From contig DJPL01000077.1 of assembly GCA_002437415.1 (NCBI GenBank), positions 1-64,000 of the forward strand: 64,000 bases of DNA, read 5' to 3'. The stretch is from Ruminococcaceae bacterium UBA6413 (GTDB taxonomy: Bacteria; Bacillota; Clostridia; Oscillospirales; Ruminococcaceae). The notes under the pieces were generated by a model. That model was not told the DNA's origin and made no database searches. It saw only the letters and a program-made list of their open reading frames with translations. The position numbers and the translations under genes were made by a program. This document shows, piece after piece, positions 47,818-58,020 of the stretch. How positions within the stretch are numbered: position 1 is the stretch's first letter; each line of letters starts with the position of its first letter.

Positions 47818-50430
47818 ATGAAACTCTTGAAAGCTGAAAAAAGCGGTGAAAAGCTCACGCCAATGATGCAGCAGTACGCTGATATCAAGGCAAATTACAA
47901 GGATTATATACTATTCTACCGTCTGGGCGATTTTTATGAAATGTTCAACGAGGACGCGATGGTAGCGTCAAAGGAGCTTGAGCTGACGCTTACATCAAGA
48001 GCAGGTACGCCTATGTGCGGCGTACCGCATCATTCCGCCGAGGGTTACATAAAAAAGCTTATCGACAAGGGCTTTAAGGTGGCTATCTGCGAGCAGACCA
48101 CCGACCCCGCATTATCAAAGGGACTTGTGGAGCGTGATATAGTAAGACTTGTCAGCGCGGGTACGGTAATAGAAGCGTCTATGCTTGAGGACGGCGCAAA
48201 CAACTATATTTCGTGTATCTATGTCGGAGAAAACGGCACAGGTATGGTATTTGCCGATATCTCAACAGGTGAAGTGCACGCAGTCGAAAAGGCACGTTCA
48301 AACAAGACCGATGAGGATATAATCGCACAGTTTTCGCAGTATACCCCCGTTGAACTACTGTTCAATGCGGAGTTTTTAAACCGTAAGCAGGCATATACCT
48401 TTATAAGAAACCGTTACGGAAAATGCTCTGCCGAACAGCTTGATGATGGGGATTTTTCAATAGACGACGTTTCGGAGATAACCGCGCAGTTCGGCGGCAC
48501 GGCGGACGAAATAGGTCTTGCCGGAAAAGACAACGCATTAAGAGCTTTATGCGCTTTGCTGCGCTATTTGTATAAGGCGCAAAGAAGCGGAGCAAAACGT
48601 TTCGTAAAGCTGAATGTACACAGTAGCGGCGAGTTTATGCAGCTGGGACTTGCCACAAGAAGAAACCTTGAGCTGACCTCGACCATGAGAAACGGCGAAA
48701 AAAAGGGCTCGCTGTTGTGGGTTCTTGACAAGACCGATACCTCGATGGGCAGAAGAAAGCTGAGGCAGTGCATAGAACAGCCGCTCACCGATACGGCGGC
48801 TATAATACGCAGACACGATGCGGTAGAAGCGCTTATAAACAATTCTGCGGCACTGTATGATATAAAGACCGACCTTGCAAAAGTCTATGACCTTGAACGT
48901 CTTATGACAAGAATTATCTACAAGGCGGCAAACGCAAAGGACGTAAAGGCACTTGGAGCTACCTGCAAGATACTCCCACAGCTTAAAAGCGACCTGTCGC
49001 AGATAAGCACACAGCTTACAAAGAGCCTTGATAAGAAGATAAGCCCGCTTGACGATATTGCGGATTTAGTAGAAAGAGCGATAGCAGACGAACCGCCAGC
49101 ACTTATGAAGGACGGCGGATATATAAAGAGCGGCTTTAATGAAGAGCTTGACCGCCTGAGAAATATCACGGGCGGCGGTAAAGACCTGCTCGCTCAGATA
49201 GAACAGCAGGAAAAAGAAGCCACAGGCATAAAAAATCTGCGTGTAGGCTATAACCGTGTGTTCGGTTATTATATAGAGGTATCTAAGGGCAATGTGTCAA
49301 TGGTACCCGACAGATATGTAAGAAAACAAACGCTCACGAACGGTGAAAGATACATCACCGATGAGCTTAAAAAGATAGAAAACGAGATACTCGGCGCAAA
49401 CGATAAGATACTTGCGCTTGAAGCGGCAATATTTGCGGAGGTGCGTGAATTTATCGCACAGCGGCTCGATCTTATACAGCAGACAGCCGAATCTGTTGCG
49501 GCACTTGATGTACTGTGCAGTTATGCCGTTGTATCAATAGAAAATAACTACTGCCGTCCGATGATGGCAAACGACAGCGTAATAGAGATCAAGGACGGAA
49601 GACACCCCGTTGTCGAGAAGATGGTGAATGAGATATTGTTCACCCCGAACGATGTTTACCTTGATGTAAAGAACAACCGCCTGATGATAATCACAGGACC
49701 GAATATGTCGGGTAAGTCGACCTTTATGCGACAGGTAGCCGTGATAGTGCTTATGGCGCAGATAGGCTGTTTTGTACCTGCAAGCTATGCAAGACTTGGC
49801 GTTGTCGACAGGATATTTACCCGCGTAGGCGCAAGCGATGACTTATCTGCGGGACAATCGACCTTTATGGTTGAAATGACCGAGGTCGCGACTATACTTA
49901 ACGAAGCAACGAAAAATTCGCTTGTTATCCTTGACGAGATAGGCAGAGGTACATCCACCTATGACGGCGTATCGATAGCCAAAGCGGTAGCAGAGTACAT
50001 AAGCTCAAAGGCTATCGGCTGTAAAACGCTTTTCGCAACGCATTATCACGAGCTTATTTCGCTTGAAAATGAGCTTGAAGGTGTACGCAACTACAGCGTA
50101 AAGGTAAAGCGCAGCGGTGAAGATATAAAGTTTTTGCACAAGATAGTCGAGGGCGGAACGGACGACAGCTACGGTATAGAGGTCGCGCGACTTGCAGGAC
50201 TTCCGAAGAAGGTTACCGACAGAGCAAAACAGCTTTTAGCCGAGCTTGAAAAAGCGCCGAAGATACAGCGTGAGCTTGAGCTGAGAGCCGAGGAAGAGTC
50301 GGAAAGTCAGATAGACTTTGAGGCTACAGGCAGACAGAATGTGATAAGCGAGATAAAAAACCTCGACCTTGACGATATGACCCCGAGAGAGGCATACACA
50401 AAGCTGGAAGAACTCAAAGCAATGTTATAA
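47818..50430 (+). CDS. mutS: DNA mismatch repair protein MutS
   Basis: An 870-residue MutS. The mismatch-binding domain keeps the DFYEMF motif (Phe wedge, here LGDFYEMFNEDA). The C-terminal ATPase has Walker A GPNMSGKST, DDLSAGQSTFMVEM, Walker B VILDEIGRGT and FATHYHEL. Full length. The ATG at 47818 has AAAGGA directly adjacent (very short spacing); a TTG at 47827 has better spacing (9 nt), so the start is uncertain by three codons. mutL follows 23 bp downstream. Confidence 0.96.
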   Translation: MKLLKAEKSGEKLTPMMQQYADIKANYKDYILFYRLGDFYEMFNEDAMVASKELELTLTSRAGTPMCGVPHHSAEGYIKKLIDKGFKVAICEQTTDPALSKGLVERDIVRLVSAGTVIEASMLEDGANNYISCIYVGENGTGMVFADISTGEVHAVEKARSNKTDEDIIAQFSQYTPVELLFNAEFLNRKQAYTFIRNRYGKCSAEQLDDGDFSIDDVSEITAQFGGTADEIGLAGKDNALRALCALLRYLYKAQRSGAKRFVKLNVHSSGEFMQLGLATRRNLELTSTMRNGEKKGSLLWVLDKTDTSMGRRKLRQCIEQPLTDTAAIIRRHDAVEALINNSAALYDIKTDLAKVYDLERLMTRIIYKAANAKDVKALGATCKILPQLKSDLSQISTQLTKSLDKKISPLDDIADLVERAIADEPPALMKDGGYIKSGFNEELDRLRNITGGGKDLLAQIEQQEKEATGIKNLRVGYNRVFGYYIEVSKGNVSMVPDRYVRKQTLTNGERYITDELKKIENEILGANDKILALEAAIFAEVREFIAQRLDLIQQTAESVAALDVLCSYAVVSIENNYCRPMMANDSVIEIKDGRHPVVEKMVNEILFTPNDVYLDVKNNRLMIITGPNMSGKSTFMRQVAVIVLMAQIGCFVPASYARLGVVDRIFTRVGASDDLSAGQSTFMVEMTEVATILNEATKNSLVILDEIGRGTSTYDGVSIAKAVAEYISSKAIGCKTLFATHYHELISLENELEGVRNYSVKVKRSGEDIKFLHKIVEGGTDDSYGIEVARLAGLPKKVTDRAKQLLAELEKAPKIQRELELRAEEESESQIDFEATGRQNVISEIKNLDLDDMTPREAYTKLEELKAML

Positions 50431-50453
50431 TGTTATAAAGAAAAGGAAAATCA

Positions 50454-52514
50454 ATGCCCGAGATAAGACTGCTTGATAAAAGCGTAGCGGAGCTTATTGC
50501 GGCAGGCGAGGTCATAGAACGCCCGTCCTCCGTAATAAAGGAGCTTGTGGAAAATTCAATAGACGCAGGTGCGCGGCATATCACCGTTGAGATAAAACGC
50601 GGCGGTATCAGTTATATGCGTATAACGGACGACGGTTGCGGCATAGCATATGAGCAGATGCCTACAGCCTTTCTGCGCCATGCGACAAGCAAGATACGCA
50701 CGGGCGATGATCTTACCGGCATAATGACAATGGGCTTTCGCGGCGAAGCGTTGGCGTCCGTTGCGGCGGTAGCTAAAATAGAGATGATGTCGCGCAGAGC
50801 GGAGGACGAGCTCGGCGGACGTTACGTTATCGAGGGCGGCGAAGAAAAGGAACACGAGTCCTGCGGCTGTCCGGTCGGTACTACGATCGTGATAAAGGAG
50901 CTTTTCTACAACACTCCCGCACGACTGAAGTTCCTTAAAAAAGACATATCCGAGGGTAACTTTATAGCGGCAACGGTAGACAGACTTGCGCTTTCGCACC
51001 CCGATATTTCCTTTAAATTCATAAGAGATAACAAGAGCGTCAGAATGACATCGGGTGACGGCTCGCTGTTATCGGCGGCAAAGGCGGTATTCGGCAGGCA
51101 GTTTGCCGACAGCCTTATCCCGGTCGACTTTTCACTTAACGGCATAGATGTCAGCGGTTATGCTTCATCGCCGCTTTTCTGCCGCAACAGCAGAAGTATG
51201 CAGACATTCTTTGTCAACACAAGATACATAAAGAGCACCACCTGTATGGCGGCGCTTGAAGAGGCATACCGCAACAGTATGATGGTCGGAAAATTCCCCG
51301 CCTGCATACTGGAGATCACGCTCGCACCCGACACGGTAGATGTTAATGTGCACCCTGCCAAGACCGAGATACGCTTTGCATATGAAAAGCCGGTATTTGA
51401 CGCGGTGTATTTTGCGGTGAAAAACGCGCTTGTAAACGCCGCGGACGACAGACGGCAGATAGAGCTTGAAAAGCCGAAGAAATACGATAATGCGGACGAT
51501 TATTTCAAGCGCAATCCCGAGATAATAAAGCGTGAACAGCAGACGCTCACGCATATCCCGGTAACGCTTCCGCTTGTCAATAATGAATATCCGGTAGAAA
51601 CAGCCGTGCCTAAAGAGCCTTCCGAGCCTGTAAAAGCGGAAACAATATACGGCTCGGCACAGGTGAGATCCGCATCACTTCACAGCAGTCATACGGATTA
51701 TATCACAAAGTCGGAAAAGCCGCAGGAAGAGGATATCCCGCTTCCCGAAGAACCGCCGACAGCTCCCGCATTCACAGCGGTAAGCGGCAAGGTCGTAGTA
51801 GCGGTTGACGATGACGATATAGGCAGTATCTGTGCGGAAAGCACCGATGATATCCCCCTGCCCGAAGCTCCGCCGATAAAGGACGACGGCTTCAAATTCA
51901 TAAATACACAGCCGGTGCGCGTTGAAAAGATCGCTGAACCGACACCCGAAAAGATCTCTGTGCGCGTGATCGGAGAATTTTTAAGAACATACATATTATG
52001 CGAGGTCGGCGAGGAGCTTATAATAATAGATAAGCACGCCGCACACGAGCGCATAAGATTTGAAAAGCTGAAAAAGGAGTTTATAACGACCTCACAGCTT
52101 CTTATAGACAAGACCGAGCTTAAGCTTTCCGCCGCAGAATATGAGGCTCTGCACGAGTATTACGAGTATGTCGAGCAAAGCGGAATAGAGCTTGTCTTCA
52201 GTGACGACTGCGTTGTACAGATAACCGCAATGCCGTCTGTTATAAGCTGTCCTCCCACCGAGATGGTGGCAGATGTCGCGCGCAGGCTTATGAATGCCGC
52301 GACAGAGCAGAAGAGCGCGCTTTTTGACGATATGCTTCATACAATGGCTTGCAAATCGGCGATAAAGGCGCACGACAAGACAGACATAATTGAGCTTCAG
52401 GCGCTTGCCGAGAGAGTCATAAACGACAGAACGATACGTTTCTGCCCGCACGGCAGACCGGTTATGACTTCACTTTCAAAATACAAGATAGAACACTTCT
52501 TCAACAGGAGTTGA
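50454..52514 (+). CDS. mutL: DNA mismatch repair protein MutL
   Basis: A 686-residue MutL. The GHKL ATPase has ELVENSIDAGA, TDDGCGI and MGFRGEAL. A Pro/Glu-rich linker (about 350-490) separates it from the C-terminal domain, which has DKHAAHERIRFE, a form of the DQHAx2Ex4E nickase motif with Gln replaced by Lys, plus ACKSAIKAHD and CPHGRP. So this MutL probably nicks DNA itself, as expected for a species without MutH. The stop codon overlaps or lies close to the miaA leader. Confidence 0.95.
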   Translation: MPEIRLLDKSVAELIAAGEVIERPSSVIKELVENSIDAGARHITVEIKRGGISYMRITDDGCGIAYEQMPTAFLRHATSKIRTGDDLTGIMTMGFRGEALASVAAVAKIEMMSRRAEDELGGRYVIEGGEEKEHESCGCPVGTTIVIKELFYNTPARLKFLKKDISEGNFIAATVDRLALSHPDISFKFIRDNKSVRMTSGDGSLLSAAKAVFGRQFADSLIPVDFSLNGIDVSGYASSPLFCRNSRSMQTFFVNTRYIKSTTCMAALEEAYRNSMMVGKFPACILEITLAPDTVDVNVHPAKTEIRFAYEKPVFDAVYFAVKNALVNAADDRRQIELEKPKKYDNADDYFKRNPEIIKREQQTLTHIPVTLPLVNNEYPVETAVPKEPSEPVKAETIYGSAQVRSASLHSSHTDYITKSEKPQEEDIPLPEEPPTAPAFTAVSGKVVVAVDDDDIGSICAESTDDIPLPEAPPIKDDGFKFINTQPVRVEKIAEPTPEKISVRVIGEFLRTYILCEVGEELIIIDKHAAHERIRFEKLKKEFITTSQLLIDKTELKLSAAEYEALHEYYEYVEQSGIELVFSDDCVVQITAMPSVISCPPTEMVADVARRLMNAATEQKSALFDDMLHTMACKSAIKAHDKTDIIELQALAERVINDRTIRFCPHGRPVMTSLSKYKIEHFFNRS

Positions 52515-52517
52515 GTT

Positions 52518-53462
52518 ATGGATAAACAGTTTATCGCAGTGGTATGCGGACCTACCGCGTCAGGCAAGACAGCCCTTTCTGTAGAGCTTGCAAAGCGCCT
52601 TTCGGGTGAGATAATCTCCGCAGATTCCATGCAGATATATAAGGGTATGGATATCGCCACCGCAAAGCCCACAGAGCAGGAAAAGCAGGGTATCCCACAT
52701 TATCTTATGGATTTTCTCGACCCACACGACAGCTTTTCGGTCGCCGATTATGTTAAGATGGCACATGAAAGGATAGCCGAGATAGCGCCAAGAGGGAAGC
52801 TTCCGATAATAGTCGGGGGCACGGGACTTTATATAAGCTCGCTTATCGACAATCTGAGCTTTGAGGAAACCGAAAGCGATTATGAATATCGCGATGAACT
52901 GCGCGCATTGGCACAGGAAAAGGGTAACGGATATCTGCTCCGAATGCTCCGTGAGATCGACCCCGAAACAGCGGCAAGGCTTCACGAAAACAATCTGAAC
53001 AGGATAATAAGAGCGCTTGAGGTGTATAAGACCACAGGCAGGACAATGAGTGAGCAACAGCGGCTTTCAAGGCTTTCTCCCTCGCCGTATGATCCGTGTA
53101 TGATACAGCTCGATTACGACAGGGAAACACTGTACGACCGCATAAACAGGCGTGTTGACATAATGCTTGCCGAGGGGCTTATTGACGAGGCAAGACAGTT
53201 TACAGAGCAGTCGGATTATCCCACTGCGGCGCAGGCGATAGGCTACAAGGAGCTTATGCCGTATCTTAAAGGTGAAAGCGAGCTTGAGCCTTGCGTGGAG
53301 CGGCTGAAGCAGGAAACGAGAAAGTACGCGAAGCGCCAGCTCACATGGTTTCGCCGTGACGACAGGATACATTATATCAGGGTTGACGGAGTAAAGAGCT
53401 TTTCGCAGATCGTTGATGAAGCGGTAAACTATGTCAGCTTTGCAAGAAATAAAAGCAAGTGA
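52518..53462 (+). CDS. miaA: tRNA dimethylallyltransferase MiaA
   Basis: A 314-residue enzyme that adds a dimethylallyl group to A37 of tRNAs reading UNN codons. P-loop VCGPTASGKTALS, ISADSMQIYKGMDIATAKP, HYLMDFLDP, GGTGLYISSL and KYAKRQLTWFRR are typical. Starts 3 bp after mutL; followed after 180 bp by hfq, the usual partner. Confidence 0.96.
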   Translation: MDKQFIAVVCGPTASGKTALSVELAKRLSGEIISADSMQIYKGMDIATAKPTEQEKQGIPHYLMDFLDPHDSFSVADYVKMAHERIAEIAPRGKLPIIVGGTGLYISSLIDNLSFEETESDYEYRDELRALAQEKGNGYLLRMLREIDPETAARLHENNLNRIIRALEVYKTTGRTMSEQQRLSRLSPSPYDPCMIQLDYDRETLYDRINRRVDIMLAEGLIDEARQFTEQSDYPTAAQAIGYKELMPYLKGESELEPCVERLKQETRKYAKRQLTWFRRDDRIHYIRVDGVKSFSQIVDEAVNYVSFARNKSK

Positions 53463-53641
53463 CATTCCCGCCTGTCGAAAAAATCTTGTCAAACCGTCAT
53501 AAAGTTATGGAATTTTCCGCGAATTTGTGTTACAATATAAGTTAAGCTATCTGCGGCTGCCGCTTTTTGCGGAAAAAGCAGTTATGATTTTATTTTATTT
53601 TATGTTCCGCCGCGGCGGAGAAAAGAAAGGACGTAATCAAA

Positions 53642-53902
53642 ATGGCAAAGGAACTCAATTTACAGGACGTATTTTTAAATCAGGCAAGAAAAGAGAAGAT
53701 ACCTGTAACTATCTACATCACAAACGGCTTTCAGTTCAAGGGACTTGTAAGAGGATTTGACAACTACACAGTTATCCTTGATACAGACGGAAAGCAGAAC
53801 CTGATATATAAGCACGCCATCTCGACAATAACACCGCTCAGAGCCGTATCTATCCTTGACGCATTCGACAAGGGTGATGGCGATACCGAAGTCAAAGAAT
53901 AA
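53642..53902 (+). CDS. hfq: RNA chaperone Hfq
   Basis: An 86-residue Sm-like protein: LQDVFLNQARKEKIPVTIYITNGFQ (Sm1 with the distal and proximal face residues), ending the core with KHAISTI, the YKHAIST Sm2 motif. A 12-residue acidic tail follows. The start has AAAGGACG upstream; a weak promoter (TGGAAT-17-TACAAT) lies near 53510-53538. Gene order miaA-hfq is widespread. Confidence 0.95.
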   Translation: MAKELNLQDVFLNQARKEKIPVTIYITNGFQFKGLVRGFDNYTVILDTDGKQNLIYKHAISTITPLRAVSILDAFDKGDGDTEVKE

Positions 53903-53908
53903 GGATAT

Positions 53909-55126
53909 ATGGACAGGACACTAACGACAAAGCTCATAACGATCGTGCTTGCGATATTCCTGCTGGTAACGGTCGTAAGTCAGTTCTTTGTGGGCGGCGA
54001 GCATTCATACAGAACAGAGGTAGCCCTGAGATACGATTCTCAGGATACTATCGAGTTCTACGGCGTGTTTGCCCGAAACGAGCACACGGTAAGCCGCAGT
54101 ACGAGCGGTATCATACAGTACGCTCACGAGGACGGCTCCAAGGTCGGAAAAAACAGTGTGATAGCCGATACCTACAGCTCGGCGGCAGATATCACGCTTA
54201 CCGCCGATATCAAAAATCTTCAAAAAAGAATAGATACCCTTACAGATGCGCAGAGCCTTGCGGGTACGGATAACTCCCAGATTGAGGCGTTCGACAAGCT
54301 GATAACCGAAAAGCACAGCGAGCTTATACAGACTATAAACAGCGGAGATTACTCTGCCGTTGCCGATATAAAGTATGAGCTGCTCAATCTTCAGAGCAAG
54401 CGTGATATGGTAAAGGGCAAGGTGTCGGATTATTCTTCTGTGATTTCCTCACTGAGCGCAAAGATCAAAACGCTTGAAGCGCGGATATCAGCCGAACCGG
54501 TCAGCATACTGTCAGAAGAAACAGGCTATTTTGTAAGCAGTATCGACGGATATGAAGACAAGATAACCTATGACAGCATAGACACGATAACTCCCGCCGA
54601 GATCGCCGAAACGGTAAAGGCACCGAAACTTAAATCGGCATCGGGTGACATTATCGGCAAGATGATCGAGGACTATAAGTGGAAGCTTGCAGCTACCTTT
54701 ACGGAAGGTCAGGCCGCCGTGCTCACCGAAAACACAAATGTGCAGATAATAGTCGGCGCGGATCAGTCGGAGATAACCGCCAAGGTTGAGAATATCGAAA
54801 AGCACGGCGATGATTATGTGGCGGTATTTTCGGCGGACGACTTAAACTCTACTATTGCCTCATCGCGCGTAGGACGCTTCAAACTGCTTGTTGACAGCTA
54901 TAACGGTATACGCATAGCATCATCGGCGATACACTTCGACAATGATAACAATATCGGTGTTTATATCAAGAGCGGCACACAGGCACAGTTTGTAAAAATT
55001 GAACGTATCTATTCCGATGAGGACTACGTTATTGTCCGTGATACAACAGGTCAGAGCGGCTACCTGTCGCTTTATGACAACGTTATAGTTGAAGGGAAGG
55101 ATCTTTATGACGGAAAGAATCTCTAA
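53909..55126 (+). CDS. HlyD-like membrane-anchored protein
   Basis: A 405-residue protein with one N-terminal membrane helix (about 9-28), a biotinyl-lipoyl-like half barrel (VSRSTSGIIQYAHEDGSKVGKNSVIAD), a coiled coil (about 95-200) and a C-terminal beta-rich part. It reads as a HlyD/membrane-fusion-like adaptor without a neighbouring ABC partner. In related Clostridia such a gene sits before yggS and sepF, so a role at the cell envelope or division site is possible. The following yggS overlaps its end by 20 bp. Confidence 0.78.
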   Translation: MDRTLTTKLITIVLAIFLLVTVVSQFFVGGEHSYRTEVALRYDSQDTIEFYGVFARNEHTVSRSTSGIIQYAHEDGSKVGKNSVIADTYSSAADITLTADIKNLQKRIDTLTDAQSLAGTDNSQIEAFDKLITEKHSELIQTINSGDYSAVADIKYELLNLQSKRDMVKGKVSDYSSVISSLSAKIKTLEARISAEPVSILSEETGYFVSSIDGYEDKITYDSIDTITPAEIAETVKAPKLKSASGDIIGKMIEDYKWKLAATFTEGQAAVLTENTNVQIIVGADQSEITAKVENIEKHGDDYVAVFSADDLNSTIASSRVGRFKLLVDSYNGIRIASSAIHFDNDNNIGVYIKSGTQAQFVKIERIYSDEDYVIVRDTTGQSGYLSLYDNVIVEGKDLYDGKNL

Positions 55127-55829
55127 ATCCGCCGAAGAAACCACACTTGAGGACATAAAGCTGAACTATGAGGCTGTAAGGCTGAACGTGGCAGAGGCTA
55201 TGGATAAGGCAAACCGTCACGATAATGTACGCATTATGGCGGTCACAAAGACAGTACCCTGTGAAAGGATAAACTATGCCGAGAGTCTTGGCATAGACCT
55301 GCTCGGTGAGAACCGTGTTCAGGAATTTCTCGGAAAATACGAAAATTATTCGGAAAAATCCGAAATTCACTTCATTGGGGGCTTGCAAAAAAACAAAGTA
55401 AAGTATATAATTGATAAGGTGAGTATGATACATTCGGTCGACAGCGCAGACCTTGCGGCTGAGATAAACCGCAGGGCAGGTCAGCACGGACTGAATACAG
55501 ACATACTGCTTGAGGTCAACATAGGCGGTGAGTTGTCAAAAGGCGGCGTATCACCCGCAGAGCTTATCGAAACGGCAAAAGCCGTATCCGAGCTTGAAAA
55601 TGTCCGTATAAGAGGACTGATGACCATTCCGCCCGCAGGGGGCGACGAAAAGTATTTTGCGGCTATGCAGGAGCTTTTCGAAAATGCAAAACAGAAGTAT
55701 TCTTTCCTGTCCGACATCGATACGCTGTCAATGGGTATGTCGGGGGATTATGTATCAGCCGTAAAGTACGGCTCAACGATAGTCAGGATAGGCAGCGGTC
55801 TGTTTGGCTACAGGAACTATTCTATTTGA
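55107..55829 (+). CDS. yggS: PLP homeostasis protein, YggS/YlmE family
   Basis: A 240-residue single-domain PLP protein (alanine racemase N-terminal fold). The Lys in MAVTKTVP binds PLP; GENRVQEFL, HFIGGLQKNKVKYI and MSMGMSGDY are family blocks. It controls PLP homeostasis and is usually next to sepF. The start at 55107 has GGGAAGG upstream and overlaps the previous gene. Confidence 0.94.
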   Translation: MTERISKSAEETTLEDIKLNYEAVRLNVAEAMDKANRHDNVRIMAVTKTVPCERINYAESLGIDLLGENRVQEFLGKYENYSEKSEIHFIGGLQKNKVKYIIDKVSMIHSVDSADLAAEINRRAGQHGLNTDILLEVNIGGELSKGGVSPAELIETAKAVSELENVRIRGLMTIPPAGGDEKYFAAMQELFENAKQKYSFLSDIDTLSMGMSGDYVSAVKYGSTIVRIGSGLFGYRNYSI

Positions 55830-55853
55830 ACAAAATAACGGAGGTAAAGACCA

Positions 55854-56315
55854 ATGAGCGCATTCGAGTCATTCAAGAATTCATTTAAGAAGTGGGGCGG
55901 TCCCGATGAGGAGGACGATTACACAGCAGAGTCCGAAAAGCAGGAAGAAGCGCCCGAGGCACCCGCACGCAACGCAGGACAGACTTCAAATTCAAGCAAG
56001 ATCTATACTTACAACGCAAGCACAACACTGCACCTTGTTGTAAACAGACCCAAGAAGTTCAGCGACGCAGGTGAGATAGCTGAGCTTTACAAGAACAAGA
56101 CAACAGTTATCCTTATGTTCAACAACACTAACAAGGATACGGCAAACCGTCTTATCGACTTCCTCGGCGGTGTAAGCTACATCACAGGCGGAGAGATAAG
56201 AAGAATAGGCGAAACTACATATGTTCTTGCTCCCTATAACGTTGATATTTCAGGCGAGTTCATAGATGAGATAAGCAACATTTCAGGCGAGGACATCTTT
56301 GACGAAATAGGCTGA
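55854..56315 (+). CDS. sepF: Cell division protein SepF
   Basis: A 153-residue SepF: amphipathic membrane-binding N-terminus (AFESFKNSFKKW), acidic linker, and a C-terminal domain (about 60-150) with RPKKFSDAGEIAELYK, RLIDFLGGVSYITGG and FVLAP-like TYVLAP. It tethers FtsZ to the membrane. Between yggS and ylmH in the standard Firmicute division cluster; yggT/ylmG is missing. Confidence 0.93.
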   Translation: MSAFESFKNSFKKWGGPDEEDDYTAESEKQEEAPEAPARNAGQTSNSSKIYTYNASTTLHLVVNRPKKFSDAGEIAELYKNKTTVILMFNNTNKDTANRLIDFLGGVSYITGGEIRRIGETTYVLAPYNVDISGEFIDEISNISGEDIFDEIG

Positions 56316-56316
56316 G

Positions 56317-57099
56317 ATGGCTGAACAGGATCTGACTAAAGACCTTATGAATGCGGCGAGGGACTGCATAAGCAATTCCCGCCCGTATTTCACCCGCTTT
56401 TTGTCCGAAAGCGAGCTTGCTCAGACACAGGGGATTAGCTTTCCGAAGGACGTTACCGCGGTGTTCTGCGGCGGTGCGGAAAACCGCGACCCGCTCAGGT
56501 GTTGTCTGGGGCTTTTTCCATCATTTTATTTCGACGCAGATGAAGTCCGTGGGTATGATGCCGCAGTGGCTGAGCTGTTCCCGATAAAGGCGGTCACGCT
56601 TACTTATCGCCGCGAGGATACGATAACTCACCGCGATGTGCTGGGTTCGCTTATGGCACTGGGCATAGAGCGTGATACGGTAGGCGATATTTTCGTTACG
56701 GAGGGCTCGGCGGCGGTATTCGTGTATGAGAAGATAGCTCCGCTGATTTCGGACAACCTGACGAAGATTGGCAGGGTTGGAGTAAAAATCAAAACCGATA
56801 TAAAAGCAGGCTTTCCTTTACCCGAAAGAAAGTACGAAGAGCTTTCGCTGTCGGTGGCATCATTGCGCCTTGACAACATTGTCAGGAGCGTGACGGGTAC
56901 GTCGCGTACAGCGGCAGTCGAAAGGTATATTATGCCGCAGCTTGTACAGCTGAACGGCACGATATGTACCGATGTATCAAAACAGCTTTGCGAGGGCAAT
57001 ATCTTTTCCGTGAGAGGAAAGGGCAAGTTCCGCCTTGATAATATCGGCGGCACAGGCAGAAAAGGCAATATACACATAACAGTGAAAAAATACATTTAG
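56317..57099 (+). CDS. ylmH: YlmH-family S4-domain RNA-binding protein
   Basis: A 260-residue protein with the YlmH N-terminal domain (PYFTRFLSESELAQTQ, GVKIKTDIKAGFPLPERKYEE) and a C-terminal S4 RNA-binding domain (about 180-255, ELSLSVASLRLDNIVRS and QLVQLNG). YlmH homologues bind stalled 50S subunits carrying peptidyl-tRNA and help free them. Starts 1 bp after sepF, so translated together. Confidence 0.92.
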   Translation: MAEQDLTKDLMNAARDCISNSRPYFTRFLSESELAQTQGISFPKDVTAVFCGGAENRDPLRCCLGLFPSFYFDADEVRGYDAAVAELFPIKAVTLTYRREDTITHRDVLGSLMALGIERDTVGDIFVTEGSAAVFVYEKIAPLISDNLTKIGRVGVKIKTDIKAGFPLPERKYEELSLSVASLRLDNIVRSVTGTSRTAAVERYIMPQLVQLNGTICTDVSKQLCEGNIFSVRGKGKFRLDNIGGTGRKGNIHITVKKYI

Positions 57100-57112
57100 G
57101 AGGAATTTTCCC

Positions 57113-57976
57113 GTGAATGCTAAGGATATAGTATCAAAGGAATTTGACACAGTAAAGCGCGGCGGTTATGATGCCGCAGAGGTAGATACATTCCTGAAGG
57201 ACGTTTCTATCGAATACAAGAAGCTGCAGAATGAGAACGAGGAGCTTGAGAAGAAGCTTGAGGTCCTTGCCGAAAAGATAAGAGAATACCGTAAGGACGA
57301 GGACGCACTGAGAGACGCTCTTCTCATTGCCAAGAAGCAGGGTATCGCGGTAGTCAACGAGGCTAAGGAAGATGCCGAGAAGATAAGAAACGAAGCCAAG
57401 GAAAAGGCTGACAAGACTATCAAGGATGCAGACGCGCTTGCCGCAAAGAAGAAGGAAATTTCCGAAAAGAACCTTGCAGACGCAAACGCCAAGGCAAAGC
57501 AGATCGTTGACGATGCAAACGCTAAGGCTGACGAGATACACACAATAATGATGCAGCAGACAGAAAGAGAGCAGATCGTTCTCCAGCGCACCAGAAAAGA
57601 GGTTCAGGACTACACGACCAAGATCCTTGCCGCATACAGCGCTCATATCGAGAATATCAAGAATATGCCCAAGGCTTGTGAAAACGAGTTCGTTATCAAC
57701 ACGGTAAAAGAGGTTGAGGCAAGAAAGCCCGAGGACAGTGCATTCGCGAAGAAACCCGCTCCCGAGGTCAAGCCTGCACCCGCAAAGCCTGTCGAAAAGA
57801 AGCCTGAGCCGGCAAAGCCTGCTGTCAAGGCTGAGGAAAAGCCCGCAGCTAAGCCTGAAGCTAAAAAGCCTGAGGAAGACAAGGCAAAGGGCGACTCTGT
57901 GCTTTTCAATCTTAAGAACGAAAAGGAAGACAAGAAAGCTCCCACAGCAGAGCTTGAATTCGGAAAGAACAAGTAA
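57113..57976 (+). CDS. divIVA: Cell division/polarity protein DivIVA
   Basis: A 287-residue DivIVA. The N-terminal membrane-curvature motif (KDIVSKEFDTVKRGGYDAAEVDTFL) and a long coiled coil (about 25-185) are followed by a Lys/Pro/Ala/Glu-rich low-complexity tail (APAKPVEKKPEPAKP...) ending in FNLKNEK. The GTG start at 57113 is 8 nt after AGGAGG. The tail is longer than in Bacillus DivIVA. Confidence 0.93.
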   Translation: MNAKDIVSKEFDTVKRGGYDAAEVDTFLKDVSIEYKKLQNENEELEKKLEVLAEKIREYRKDEDALRDALLIAKKQGIAVVNEAKEDAEKIRNEAKEKADKTIKDADALAAKKKEISEKNLADANAKAKQIVDDANAKADEIHTIMMQQTEREQIVLQRTRKEVQDYTTKILAAYSAHIENIKNMPKACENEFVINTVKEVEARKPEDSAFAKKPAPEVKPAPAKPVEKKPEPAKPAVKAEEKPAAKPEAKKPEEDKAKGDSVLFNLKNEKEDKKAPTAELEFGKNK

Positions 57977-58020
57977 TTACATACGAATATACGTCTGACA
58001 ACGAAAGGAACTAAAAATAA